Of a stretch of 64,000 bases of DNA, positions 7,397 through 15,978 are shown piece after piece (the first letter of the stretch is position 1; each line of letters opens with the position of its first letter). This stretch comes from OMII01 sp947467385. GTDB lineage: Bacteria > Bdellovibrionota_C > UBA2361 > OMII01. Location of the stretch: the NCBI GenBank assembly GCA_044360075.1, contig JBIKLA010000016.1, positions 1 through 64,000 on the forward strand, in the 5' to 3' direction. Position numbers and translations under genes: made by a program. The notes beneath the pieces were generated by a model. The model was not told where the DNA came from, did no database searches, and saw only the letters and a list, made by a program, of their open reading frames with translations.

Positions 7397-8554
7397 TCAC
7401 GCCCCGTCAGGAGCAACAAGCTGTCGACCCACGAGCGACACGATCCCCTGCGCGATGCGGCCCGCCGCCTCAAGGCCGCGAGCATCGGCTGGCGCCTCCT
7501 TCATAACACGGAAGGCTTGATGATCTAGAACCCTCAAGAGGGCCTCCCGCAACCTACGCCCAAACTCTGGCTCCGTCTCCTCAACCACGAGCGCCTTGCC
7601 CCGTGCGGCGAGTGCCTTGGCGTTGTCAGTTTGGTGGGTGCCCTGCTGAAAGGGATACGGAACGAAGATGGCGGGGCGATTGACGCAGGCGATCTCAGCC
7701 ACAGAGCTTGCGCCAGCGCGGCTGATGACGATGTCGCTCCAGCCGTACGCTCCGGGCATGTCGTCGATAAAGGGAACAACCGACGCCTTAACCCCGCCGG
7801 CCCGATACGCGTTGACAACGGAATCTATCGCCTCTGGGCGACACTGGTGAACGACCTCTACCCCTTTGGCTGCAAGGGTCTCTGCGATATCGGATACTGC
7901 CTGGTCGAGCCCACGCGCGCCTTGCGATCCGCCGATCACGAGCAGCCGAGACGGCGCCCCCGGCCTCATCTCGGCCCCGTCGATCGCCGCTAGTTCAGGC
8001 CGGACGGGATGACCGGTGTACTCAGTCTTGGCGCGGCCGCGAATGTGTGTGTCCGCGAACGAGATCGACATCCTGTCAGCGAAGTGCCCCAACACCCGGT
8101 TAGCGAGGCCGGGGTGAAGCTCCGCCTCGTGGGTCCAGGTGGGAATGCCCTTGAAACGCGCAACAACTACTGGAAGCACCGACACGTAGCCCCCGACCCC
8201 GACAACGACATCCGGCTTGAATCGCCGGTAGAGAGAGCAGATTTGGAGCAACCCACGCGGAAAGCGCCACAGGAACTGCAAGAGCCCCGCGATGCTGCGG
8301 CGCTTGATTCCCGCAGACGCCACAACGTTCCTAACGTAGCCGTTCCCAACGATAATCTTCTCCTCGAGGGGGCGGCCCGCACCGATAAACTCTATCACGC
8401 TGCCGGGGGCAGCTTTTTCGAGGGCCTTGACGATATGGAGCGCCGGAATGAGATGGCCTCCGGTGCCTGAAGCAGCCACGAGCACGCGCAGGGGGTGGCG
8501 TGCTGCCGAGCCGAGCTTGCTAGCGCCTGGGTCAGAGATTTGAGCCTGGTTCAT
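7397..8554 (-). CDS. murG: UDP-GlcNAc:undecaprenyl-PP-MurNAc-pentapeptide GlcNAc transferase
   Basis: Makes lipid II from lipid I on the inner face of the cytoplasmic membrane (GT28, GT-B fold). The 385-residue protein has the N-terminal glycine loop ASGTGGHLIPALH (about 28-40), GVGGYVSVLPV, and the C-terminal donor-site segments GGSQGARGLDQAV, SRAGASSVAEIA and PYPFQQGTHQTDNAKAL. The usual HEQNxxPG acceptor segment appears as HEAELHPGLANR, a modest variation. About 20 residues precede the first strand, and the start has AGGG upstream. It lies 40 bases after ftsW and 13 bases before the channel gene, forming one transcription unit. Confidence 0.96.
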   Translation of the reverse strand: MNQAQISDPGASKLGSAARHPLRVLVAASGTGGHLIPALHIVKALEKAAPGSVIEFIGAGRPLEEKIIVGNGYVRNVVASAGIKRRSIAGLLQFLWRFPRGLLQICSLYRRFKPDVVVGVGGYVSVLPVVVARFKGIPTWTHEAELHPGLANRVLGHFADRMSISFADTHIRGRAKTEYTGHPVRPELAAIDGAEMRPGAPSRLLVIGGSQGARGLDQAVSDIAETLAAKGVEVVHQCRPEAIDSVVNAYRAGGVKASVVPFIDDMPGAYGWSDIVISRAGASSVAEIACVNRPAIFVPYPFQQGTHQTDNAKALAARGKALVVEETEPEFGRRLREALLRVLDHQAFRVMKEAPADARGLEAAGRIAQGIVSLVGRQLVAPDGA

Positions 8555-8594
8555 CGCACCCTACAACGCATTCAAATGGACCGAAAATTCACCT

Positions 8595-9764
8595 TTACGG
8601 CCGCCGGGAGGGGCTGAGCGGTGGATCGCCCGCCTCGCGCCGAATTCCGAGCAAGAGACCCACTACCCCCATGCACGCGATCAGACTTGAACCGCCGTAT
8701 CCCACAAGCGGCAGCACCATGCCCTTGGTGGGAAGAAGCCCGATAACCACGCCGACGTTGAGCAGAGCCGGCGCCACTATCATCATAGTGAGGCCGACGG
8801 CGAGCGCAAAGAGGAAGGTATCGTGCCGGACACTCTTGGCGAGCAGCAGGCCCCGCCACATGACGACGAGAAAGCCAAAGATGATGAACACGGCCCCAGT
8901 GAAGCCAAGCTCCTCGGCGATCACGGCAAAGATAAAGTCGGTGTGCGCGGCCGGCAGGAAGAAGAGCTTCTGTTGGCTGCCACCCAACCCCACTCCCGAT
9001 AACTGGCCCGTGCCGACGGCGATGAGGGACTGTATCAGCTGGTAGCCCTTACCGGAGGCGTCCGCAAAAGGCGAAAGAAAGCTGACAACGCGCATCATTC
9101 GATACGGCGAGATAGCTACGAGGACCGCCGCAGCGATTATGGCTGCCAGAGTACACAAGCCGAGGTGCGAGAGTCGCACGCCACTCGCCAACGCCATACC
9201 AAGCACCACGACCACGATGACCGCCGAAGAACCGAAATCGGGCTGAAGAAGCAGTAGGGCCGCCACAACCGACACCAAACCAAAGGGCTTCAGAATGCCC
9301 TGAGAAAAGGTGCGAATGCGGGTTTCGTGCCGGGCGAAGAAGCCGGCCAGGAAGATGACCATGCACACCTTCACGAACTCGGCCGGCTGAAAGCGGATTG
9401 GGCCTAGCTTGACCCATCGCGATGCACCCCCCGCGCGATCGGCGATACCTGGGACGAGCGGAAGCACGAGAAGGAACACTGACATGGCGAAGAGGTATGG
9501 CGAGGCGCGGCGCAGAAGGTCGAGCGGAACACGCATGCACACCAGCATCAGTCCAAGCCCCAGCAGCGCCGAGAGGGACTGGCGCTTGGCGTAAAACATG
9601 GCGTCACCGAGCTTCTCCTGAGAGATGATGCCCGTGGTTGAGTACACCATCACAAGTCCGAAGAGCACCAGCAGGAGCACTGCCCCAAGAAGAACGTAAT
9701 CCACCGGTGACGGGGCACGGAGCTGATGGAAGCGGGCGGCGCTTGACGATGCGGCGTAATCCAT
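8595..9764 (-). CDS. ftsW: SEDS peptidoglycan glycosyltransferase FtsW
   Basis: Polytopic membrane enzyme that polymerises lipid II at the division septum with its class B PBP partner. 389 residues with about ten hydrophobic helices. SEDS signatures include GGASRWVKLGPIRFQPAEFVK, LLQPDFGSSAVIV (with the catalytic-type Asp), the large loop GTGQLSGVGLGGSQQKLFFLPAAHTDFIFAVIAEELG, and the C-terminal LPLVGYGGSSLIA. These fit FtsW/RodA; the neighbouring murG supports FtsW. It is the first gene of a minus-strand unit and is divergent from the hydrolase-MurF-like-Ddl cassette, with about 164 bases between that probably hold both promoters. Confidence 0.95.
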   Translation of the reverse strand: MDYAASSSAARFHQLRAPSPVDYVLLGAVLLLVLFGLVMVYSTTGIISQEKLGDAMFYAKRQSLSALLGLGLMLVCMRVPLDLLRRASPYLFAMSVFLLVLPLVPGIADRAGGASRWVKLGPIRFQPAEFVKVCMVIFLAGFFARHETRIRTFSQGILKPFGLVSVVAALLLLQPDFGSSAVIVVVVLGMALASGVRLSHLGLCTLAAIIAAAVLVAISPYRMMRVVSFLSPFADASGKGYQLIQSLIAVGTGQLSGVGLGGSQQKLFFLPAAHTDFIFAVIAEELGFTGAVFIIFGFLVVMWRGLLLAKSVRHDTFLFALAVGLTMMIVAPALLNVGVVIGLLPTKGMVLPLVGYGGSSLIACMGVVGLLLGIRREAGDPPLSPSRRP

Positions 9765-9928
9765 CCGCTCAGTATGCTGTAACGCGACGGGTCAGAACAG
9801 CACCAAAATTCCATTTTGAAACCCCTTAAAGGGCATCTCAACCACCCCTGGAAAGCGCCCAAAAATAGCGCTCCTGCCGGTCATAAGAGGCTTGTCCCTG
9901 CCGGGGGTATCGGCCACTATTAAGGGCG
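9765..9928. promoter_or_regulatory. divergent intergenic region between ftsW and the hydrolase cassette
   Basis: 164 bases separate two divergent gene starts, so promoters for both directions should lie here. On the minus strand CATACT sits just before the ftsW start but no matching -35 is obvious. No terminator or gene is seen. Confidence 0.35.
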
Positions 9929-10741
9929 ATGAATTCCGGTGCCTCCGCCATGAGCCTCGAGCTCCCCCCCCTCAACGTCGTTCCGCTGGGCTTCCAGGGG
10001 CCGACGCTCGTTATGCTGCATGGCTGGGGGCAAAACCTACAGGCGCTTCGGCCGCTCGGAGAGCTGCTGGCGTCCTCGTGCCGCATCGTGCTGATAGACC
10101 TTCCGGGCTTCGGCCTCTCGCCCCTTCCCGTTGCGGCCTCAAATGAGGGCGGAGGTTGGAGCACTGACGAGTATGCTGAGCGAATCAAAGCCCAACTGGA
10201 CCAGTTGGGTATCTCGCGCTGCATCCTCCTCGGGCATTCCTTTGGGGGCAGGATCTCGGTGCGGCTAGCCTCCAAGTTTCCGCGGCTTGTTCAGGGCGTA
10301 ATCCTGATCGGAAGCCACGGCCTGCGGCGCGAACGGCAGCTGCCCGAGCGCCTCCGCCTGCGGGCCATCAAGTCGGTGATCGCCCTGGCTAAGCGCATCG
10401 ACGGGCTCGTTGGCACGCGTCTCTTTGCACATTATTTTGCCCCCCGCTTCGGCTCGCGCGACTACAGGGCGGCCGGCGACCTGCGGCGCACGCTGGTCAA
10501 GACGGTCAATGAGGACCTTGCCATGCAGGCTCAGACGATCGACGTCCCGACCCTTCTTCTGTGGGGCGAGGACGACACCGAGACTCCGGTTGACCTGGCG
10601 CGCAACTTCAACCGCCTCATCAAGGGCTCAGAGCTCTTCGTCTTCCCTCACAAGGGCCATCAGCCCTTCGCCGATGTGGGATCGCACCTCCTCGCTGGCT
10701 ACATCGAGCGATTTATCAAACAGCGGGGGCTCAGTGATTAG
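9929..10741 (+). CDS. alpha/beta hydrolase of a cell-wall-linked cassette
   Basis: 270-residue alpha/beta hydrolase. The oxyanion-hole HGW motif (MLHGWGQNL, about 30-38) is followed by the nucleophile elbow GHSFGG, an acid region LLWGEDDTETPVDLA and a His in FPHKGHQPFADV, giving a Ser-Asp-His triad. A cap region rich in Arg lies between. There is no signal peptide, so it is probably cytosolic. Its last 8 bases overlap the start of the MurF-like gene and the Ddl-like gene follows 10 bases later, so all three are likely cotranscribed. That context suggests action on a peptidoglycan precursor or a related peptide or ester. The substrate is unknown. AAGGG precedes the ATG at 9929. Confidence 0.85.
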   Translation: MNSGASAMSLELPPLNVVPLGFQGPTLVMLHGWGQNLQALRPLGELLASSCRIVLIDLPGFGLSPLPVAASNEGGGWSTDEYAERIKAQLDQLGISRCILLGHSFGGRISVRLASKFPRLVQGVILIGSHGLRRERQLPERLRLRAIKSVIALAKRIDGLVGTRLFAHYFAPRFGSRDYRAAGDLRRTLVKTVNEDLAMQAQTIDVPTLLLWGEDDTETPVDLARNFNRLIKGSELFVFPHKGHQPFADVGSHLLAGYIERFIKQRGLSD

Positions 10742-12371
10742 CTCTGCCTCGGTCGTCATTCTCGTTGTTGCGCTGCTGGACTTCGGCCATCGGCGCATCC
10801 TTTCCTACCTGCGCTTCTTTCAGCAGGAGGAGTATTCCTCAAGGCGCTTTGTTGCCTGGATCAAGGAGCGGCGGGCCGTGGACACGCGCGGCACCGCCGT
10901 GCTCGCGAGCCTCGGGCTCCTTTCGGTCCTGTTCCCCGGTGCGTGGCGAGAGCTGTGCTTCGTCGCCGTCGCGGCCGCAGCCCTGCTGGGCATCGTGCGC
11001 GGAATCGAGGAGGACCCTCGGCGATCGGGAAAGCTTCGCTTGAATATGACACAGCGGGCGAGCAAGATCGCTCTCGTGGCGTTTGGCATGTATGCCCTTT
11101 TAGCGCTCCTGCCCCTTATGCTCTCGGGTGGATGCTGTGGGGGCCCAAATCGCGCCATTCCATATGCGGCGCTTTACGCCATTCCCTTGGTTCATTCAGT
11201 GCCGCTGCTCCTTCTCGTTGCCAATAAGCTCCTCTGGCCAGCCGAGAAGGCGCTACAAGGCCGCTACTACATCGACGCTAAGCGCATCCTGCGTGAGGTC
11301 GATCCCTTCGTGGTCGGGATTACTGGAAGCTACGGCAAGACGGGAGCAAAAGCCGCACTCGGGGATCTCCTCACTCAGTGCCTAGGTCCGACGTTCTGGC
11401 CGCGCAAGAGCATCAATACCGTCATGGGCATCACGCGCACGATTCGGGAAGCCTTAAGACCCTATCACCGCTACGCCGTCATCGAGATGGGGGCCTACAA
11501 CATCGGCTCTATAAAGCGGCTGTGCGACTTCACGCCGCCCAAAGCCGCTCTTGTAACGGCGGTCGGAATAATGCACCTGGAGCGCTTTGGCAGCGCTGAA
11601 AACGTCTATCAAGCCAAGTCCGAGATCGCACAGGCGCTGCCCACCGATGGGATCCTGGTGTGTAACGGCGACAGCCCCAATGCCCGCCGCATGGCGAAGG
11701 AGCACGCGCGGGCGACGACTCTTCTCTATGGCCTCGACCTCACGCAGGGGCATCTCGACTGCCACGCCACGGACCTGTCCTTCGACGATGGGGGCACATC
11801 CTTTACGGTCCATTGGCGCGGAGAGATCTATCCGGGCAGAACCCCTCTTCATGGTCGGCCAGCCCTGCTCAATGCCCTGGGAGCCTTTACCATGGCGTGC
11901 GCGCTGGGCGCCGAGCCTGCGTACGCGGTGGCCTGTTTGGCAAACCTTGAGCCGGTCGACAACCGGCTCGTGCTCGACAGGAGATCCGGGGTCTCGTTCC
12001 TGCGCGATGCCTATAACTCGAACCCCACCGGCTTTGCCGCGGCCCTTGAGGTGCTGAAGGAGCTGCCGGCGGGGCGCCGCATCGTTATGACACCGGGCAT
12101 GATCGAGCTTGGAGATGAGCAGTTCACCGAGAATAAGCGACTGGCCTCGATGTGCGCCGGGGTTGCCGACGTGATGCTGGTGGTGGGCAGGATTAACCGC
12201 GAGGCGATCCTGGCTGGACTCGCTGAAGCCCAGTACCCGGCAGAGAAAACTATCGTAGTCGACACCCGTGACGACGCCTTCGCGGCGCTTGCGGATAGGC
12301 AGCAGCGGGGAGACCTGGTTCTCATCGAGAACGATCTCGGCGATCTGCACGAGGGGGCGGTTCGCTTTTAG
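10734..12371 (+). CDS. Mur ligase (MurF-like) with N-terminal membrane domain
   Basis: 545 residues from a GTG at 10734 that overlaps the hydrolase gene. Residues 1-170 hold several hydrophobic segments (about 4-17, 54-90, 111-131, 145-165) and the motif FQQEEYSSRRF, not part of normal MurF. From about 190 a Mur ligase core begins. The P-loop is GITGSYGKTGAK (196-206), followed by MGAYNIGSIKRLCDFTPPKAALVTAVGIMHLERFGS and the C-terminal MurF-like DAYNSNPTGFAAALEVL. The canonical LGDMxELG is TPGMIELG. MurF adds D-Ala-D-Ala to UDP-MurNAc-tripeptide; whether this variant uses that or another acceptor at the membrane is unknown. The first and third genes of the cassette support a wall-precursor role. 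Confidence 0.85.
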   Translation: MISSASVVILVVALLDFGHRRILSYLRFFQQEEYSSRRFVAWIKERRAVDTRGTAVLASLGLLSVLFPGAWRELCFVAVAAAALLGIVRGIEEDPRRSGKLRLNMTQRASKIALVAFGMYALLALLPLMLSGGCCGGPNRAIPYAALYAIPLVHSVPLLLLVANKLLWPAEKALQGRYYIDAKRILREVDPFVVGITGSYGKTGAKAALGDLLTQCLGPTFWPRKSINTVMGITRTIREALRPYHRYAVIEMGAYNIGSIKRLCDFTPPKAALVTAVGIMHLERFGSAENVYQAKSEIAQALPTDGILVCNGDSPNARRMAKEHARATTLLYGLDLTQGHLDCHATDLSFDDGGTSFTVHWRGEIYPGRTPLHGRPALLNALGAFTMACALGAEPAYAVACLANLEPVDNRLVLDRRSGVSFLRDAYNSNPTGFAAALEVLKELPAGRRIVMTPGMIELGDEQFTENKRLASMCAGVADVMLVVGRINREAILAGLAEAQYPAEKTIVVDTRDDAFAALADRQQRGDLVLIENDLGDLHEGAVRF

Positions 12372-12381
12372 GCGTAGGGGT

Positions 12382-13545
12382 ATGAGCAAGCGAATTCGGG
12401 TTGCAGTTCTCTTCGGGGGCCGGTCGGTTGAGCACGAGATTTCCGTAATCTCCGGGCTTCAGCTGGTGCAGGCGATAGATCCCGCCAAGTATGAGGTGAT
12501 TCCGGTCTATATCGCCCCATCTGGCTCGTGGCACACCGGGAGCGAACTGCTCAATCGATCGTTCTATGCCGGAGTGCCCGGCAACCTGTCTTCGCTAACC
12601 GAGGTGACGCTCCTGCCGAAACCCGGGATCGGCGGCCTCACAAAGCTCGCCGACTCAAGCCGCATATCGGTGGACGTGTTCCTCCCGGTTTTCCACGGCC
12701 AATATGGCGAGGATGGCTGCATCCAGGGGCTCTTTGAGATGGCGCAGGTGCCCTATACAGGCAGCAACGTGCCCTCTTCGGCCATCACCATGAACAAGTA
12801 CCTGTGCAAGATGTACCTAGGGGCGCACGGCATACCGGTTCTGCCGGCCAAGCTCATCGACCGGGCCGATGCGCAGCGCGGCATCGAGGGTGCAGTGGCA
12901 TCGATCGTGTCGGCTCCGGACTTCGGGTCGTTTCCCCTCTTCGTCAAGCCGTGCAACCTGGGATCAAGCATCGGCGTCTCCCGGGTTAAGGACGCCGTAG
13001 AGCTTGCCGGGGCGCTGGCCAAGGTTTTCCGCTACGACACACAGGCGATCGTCGAGCCGTGCGTGTCAGACATCATGGAGATCAACGTGTCAGTGCGCGA
13101 GCACCGCGGCGTCATCCCCTCTGTCGTTGAGATTCCCGTCTCGCAGTCAGGTGTTCTCTCATACGAGGAGAAGTACTTGCGCGATGGCGGCAAAAAGTCT
13201 GGCCCGTCGCAGGGCATGGCGAGCCTTACGCGGATTATCGATCCGCCCGACCTCGACGCATCGATTCGCGATGCGGTGATAGATTTCGGCCAACGCTCGT
13301 TTAAGCTGCTGGGGTGCTCCGGCGTTGCGCGCCTCGATTTCATTTACGACCTCTCGGCAGAGAAGCTCTACTTCAACGAGCTCAACGCCTTTCCAGGGTC
13401 GTGCGCCTTCTACCTGTGGGCGCGCTCGCGGCCGCGCGTGCTCTACACGCAGCTTATCGATGACATGATTTCGACCGCGCTGTCGACCTTTTCCGTATGT
13501 GCCTCCCTTGACCGCGACATCGGGCTGCGGGCCCTCAAGAAGTAG
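12382..13545 (+). CDS. ddl: D-alanine--D-alanine ligase-like ATP-grasp ligase (variant clade)
   Basis: 387-residue ATP-grasp enzyme. The N-terminal FGGRSVEHEISVISG (11-25) and HGQYGEDGCIQGLFEMAQVPYTGS (105-128) are diagnostic of Ddl. The ATP site includes FVKPCNLGSSIGVS (187-200), and the metal/product region is FNELNAFPGSCAFYLW (331-346). Canonical Ddl has E-V-N-T-x-P-G-M/L-T there, so the PGSxAFYLW form marks a distinct clade whose second substrate might not be D-Ala. Start at the ATG at 12382, 10 bases after the MurF-like gene; an upstream in-frame start would lie inside it. Same operon as the hydrolase and MurF-like ligase. Confidence 0.85.
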   Translation: MSKRIRVAVLFGGRSVEHEISVISGLQLVQAIDPAKYEVIPVYIAPSGSWHTGSELLNRSFYAGVPGNLSSLTEVTLLPKPGIGGLTKLADSSRISVDVFLPVFHGQYGEDGCIQGLFEMAQVPYTGSNVPSSAITMNKYLCKMYLGAHGIPVLPAKLIDRADAQRGIEGAVASIVSAPDFGSFPLFVKPCNLGSSIGVSRVKDAVELAGALAKVFRYDTQAIVEPCVSDIMEINVSVREHRGVIPSVVEIPVSQSGVLSYEEKYLRDGGKKSGPSQGMASLTRIIDPPDLDASIRDAVIDFGQRSFKLLGCSGVARLDFIYDLSAEKLYFNELNAFPGSCAFYLWARSRPRVLYTQLIDDMISTALSTFSVCASLDRDIGLRALKK

Positions 13546-13584
13546 CGCTATCGGGCCCATTCTGAATCCTCCTCTCGCTCTGCG

Positions 13585-13630
13585 GGGTAGGTTCTGATCC
13601 GCACTGCCTCATAGCTGTTCTGTCCTACCC
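13585..13630. promoter_or_regulatory. inverted repeat GGGTAGG...CCTACCC upstream of the Lrp-like gene
   Basis: Perfect 7-bp arms at 13585-13591 and 13624-13630 are 32 bases apart, in the 148-bp gap before the regulator gene at 13694. It could be an operator for autoregulation or a weak hairpin. Confidence 0.3.
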
Positions 13631-13693
13631 TCCCCGCATGGAGATCTCGGGCGCACAAATGGGGTCCAGCTGGGTCGAGCAGCAAGGGAACCG

Positions 13694-14728
13694 ATGACGC
13701 ATCAACAGCAAGGGCTACTCGCAGCACAAGAGCTTCAGGTCCTGTCGGCCATTCACCGGCTGGGGTACGTCTCTGCCCAGGAGCTTGCAAAAGATAGTGG
13801 ACTTAAGCCGCACGCAGTGCGGCAGTCTCTGCACAACCTCTTTGAGCGCCGCGCGATCGAGCCGTTCTGTTCGATTAATGTTATTGCGCTGGGGCTTCAG
13901 CCTTACATGACCTACTTCTCGTTTTCCTCCGCCACCCCGGAAGAGGAGGAGCTCGCGCTGCGGGTGGCCCTCGATCACCCGAATGTCAACTGGCTTGCCC
14001 GTATTGGGCATCACTATGACTTCGGCATCTCGGTTCTTGCTGAGTCGGTGGACGACGCGCTGAGGATATACGGCGAGCTTCGCCAAGGCATGGGACTCGA
14101 GTGGGCAGGAAAGAGCTTCATTCAGGCATCGAGCATGTTCCTGTGGCCCCTGAAGTGCTTTGGATTCGAGGGAGACCCGGGAGTGACCATCGTCCTGCGG
14201 CAGCTCGAAGGCCGCTATGCGATGGACGACCTCGACCACCGCATCCTCGCCTTCAAGGCGGCCAACCCCCTGAGCCCGGACGCAAGTGTGGCTCGATTTC
14301 TCTCGATCCCAGAGGCGACGGCGAGCTATCGTCTCAAGCGACTGCACAACGCAGGGGTCATCAATGGTTACGGCGTTTCGCCTGTGTGGGAGAGCCTAGG
14401 GCTTCTGCAGCACAAGGTGGCGATATCGTTCAAGACACTCGACCTTGAGCTGCACGAGGCGCTGGTGGGATTTGCCCATAGAACCATGACGTGCGTCGGC
14501 GCAATTCCTTGCCTTGGTGCGTGGGATTTCGAGTTCAATATCTTTACCTCTCAGGGCGACAACGGCCGGAGCTTTATGGCACTGATTGAGGCGGAGTTCG
14601 GCGGTGTCATCGAACATGTCAGGGTTCTGCCCTATTCCAGGGCGCTCAAGCTCAATCCCTACCCCTTTGCCGCACCGCCCTGCGAGCTCCCCGCAGCACG
14701 AGTCCCAAGGCCGGCGTCACTGGCCTAG
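13694..14728 (+). CDS. tandem AsnC/Lrp-type transcription regulator
   Basis: 344 residues that read as two Lrp/AsnC units in a row. The first has a winged-helix HTH (ELQVLSAIHRLGYVSAQELAKDSGLK...RQSLHNLFERRAI, about 13-55) and a RAM-like alpha/beta half (about 68-150). The second has HTH DDLDHRILAFKAANPLSPDA...EATASYRLKRLHNAGVINGYG (about 177-225) and a second RAM-like half to about 325. Such duplicated proteins could be pseudo-dimers. AAGGGAA precedes the ATG at 13694. It follows the Ddl-like gene by 148 bases on the same strand and converges on ftsZ, so it may control the cassette or the division genes. The ligand is unknown. Confidence 0.75.
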   Translation: MTHQQQGLLAAQELQVLSAIHRLGYVSAQELAKDSGLKPHAVRQSLHNLFERRAIEPFCSINVIALGLQPYMTYFSFSSATPEEEELALRVALDHPNVNWLARIGHHYDFGISVLAESVDDALRIYGELRQGMGLEWAGKSFIQASSMFLWPLKCFGFEGDPGVTIVLRQLEGRYAMDDLDHRILAFKAANPLSPDASVARFLSIPEATASYRLKRLHNAGVINGYGVSPVWESLGLLQHKVAISFKTLDLELHEALVGFAHRTMTCVGAIPCLGAWDFEFNIFTSQGDNGRSFMALIEAEFGGVIEHVRVLPYSRALKLNPYPFAAPPCELPAARVPRPASLA

Positions 14729-14740
14729 CGCCTCCAACAC

Positions 14741-14772
14741 AAAAAAAAGGGACCGGGCTTGCGCCCAGTCCC
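14741..14772 (-). terminator. Rho-independent terminator after ftsZ
   Basis: On the minus strand a hairpin of GGGAC-T-GGGC, loop GCAA, GCCC-G-GTCCC (14749-14772) is followed by eight T (14741-14748). It ends the murC-ftsZ unit. A short T run on the other side may make it partly bidirectional, for the regulator gene ending at 14728. Confidence 0.88.
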
Positions 14773-14796
14773 CTTTGCTCCTGTTGCGAGCCAGGC

Positions 14797-15978
14797 CTAG
14801 TCAGCCTGCTTGCGAAGGAAGGTCGGGATCTCAAACTTCTCCTCGTCATCAGTTGACGAGAGAACTGAGAGCTTCTTGAGCTTGATAACCTCCGACGCTC
14901 CCGCCTGCTGCTGCTTGCGGGCAAACGCCGGGATATCGAGCCCAGATGTCGTGAGGGTCGACGTGATCGGCATAGCGCCGACAGTGCCTGACACGCCCAT
15001 GTCGCTGCTGGCAGACTTGTGTTCGCCAAAGCCAGTCGCAATGACGGTGACGCGCACCTTATCATCGAGGTTCGGGTCGATGACCATACCCCAGATGATG
15101 TTCGCATCCTCTGCAGCCTCAGAGTGGATGAGCTCCGCAGCCTCGTTGACCTCCTGAAGGGTAACATCAGGGGACGCCGTGACGTTGATGAGAACGCCGC
15201 GAGCGCCGTGGATCGAGATGTCCTCAAGCAGCGGGCTTGAGATCGCCTTCTCGGCGGCCTCTGTGGCACGATTGTCGCCGCTGGCCTCGCCAGTTCCCAT
15301 CATCGCCATGCCCATCTCGGACATGACGGCACGAACGTCGGCGAAGTCAACGTTAACAAGACCCTCGCAGATGATAAGGTCGCTGATGCCCTTGACGGCC
15401 TGGTAGAGGACGTCGTCGGCCTTGCGGAAGGTGTCGAGCAGCGACGTGTTGCGGCCGGCAATCGAAAGCAGGCGCTGGTTAGGAATCGTGATGAGCGTGT
15501 CAGCGTGCTTCCTGAGCTCCTCGATACCGCGGTCTGCATTGCGCATGCGGCGCTTTCCCTCGAAGAGGAAAGGCTTCGTGACGACGCCAACGGTAAGGCA
15601 GCCGAGGCTCTTAGCAACTTCGGCAACAACCGACGCGCCGAACGTTCCCGTTCCACCGCCCATGCCGGCCGTGATGAATACCATGTCAGCGCCATCAAGC
15701 GCCTTGCGGATCGACTCAACGCTCTCGCGGGCAGCCGCACGTCCGATGTCCGGATCAGCTCCAGCACCAAGACCCTTGGTGATGTCATCGCCGAGGCGAA
15801 TTTTGTTGGTCGGGAGTGCAGAGGTGAGCGCCTGCGCGTCCGTGTTGGCCGCAAAGAACTCAACGCCGGTGAGGCCGCTGCGGATCATGTTGTTGACAGC
15901 ATTAAGGCCGCCGCCGCCGATGCCGAAGACCTTGATGTTTGCATTATTTGCCTGAAGCTTCTGGCTTACATCGTCCAT
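14797..15978 (-). CDS. ftsZ: cell division GTPase FtsZ
   Basis: Tubulin-like GTPase that forms the Z ring. 393 residues from the ATG at 15978, chosen because GGAGGG lies 7 bases before it; in-frame upstream ATGs at 16065 and 16086 would add an unusual N-terminus. The core includes KVFGIGGGGLNAVNNMI (16-32), the GTP signature AGMGGGTGT (104-112), VVTKPFLFEGKRR and the T7 loop region VNVDFADVR. The C-terminal FtsA/ZipA-binding peptide is EKFEIPTFLRKQAD (380-393). The signature has Phe113 where almost all FtsZs have Gly (GGGTGTG). Last gene of the division unit, ended by a strong terminator. Confidence 0.97.
   Translation of the reverse strand: MDDVSQKLQANNANIKVFGIGGGGLNAVNNMIRSGLTGVEFFAANTDAQALTSALPTNKIRLGDDITKGLGAGADPDIGRAAARESVESIRKALDGADMVFITAGMGGGTGTFGASVVAEVAKSLGCLTVGVVTKPFLFEGKRRMRNADRGIEELRKHADTLITIPNQRLLSIAGRNTSLLDTFRKADDVLYQAVKGISDLIICEGLVNVDFADVRAVMSEMGMAMMGTGEASGDNRATEAAEKAISSPLLEDISIHGARGVLINVTASPDVTLQEVNEAAELIHSEAAEDANIIWGMVIDPNLDDKVRVTVIATGFGEHKSASSDMGVSGTVGAMPITSTLTTSGLDIPAFARKQQQAGASEVIKLKKLSVLSSTDDEEKFEIPTFLRKQAD

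Noticed and set aside
10410..12371. 653-aa form of the MurF-like gene
   Set aside because: The extra 108 residues are the hydrolase gene read in another frame; the GTG at 10734 fits the coupled start.
11454..12389. 311-aa minus-strand frame
   Set aside because: Antisense to the MurF-like gene and without recognisable content.
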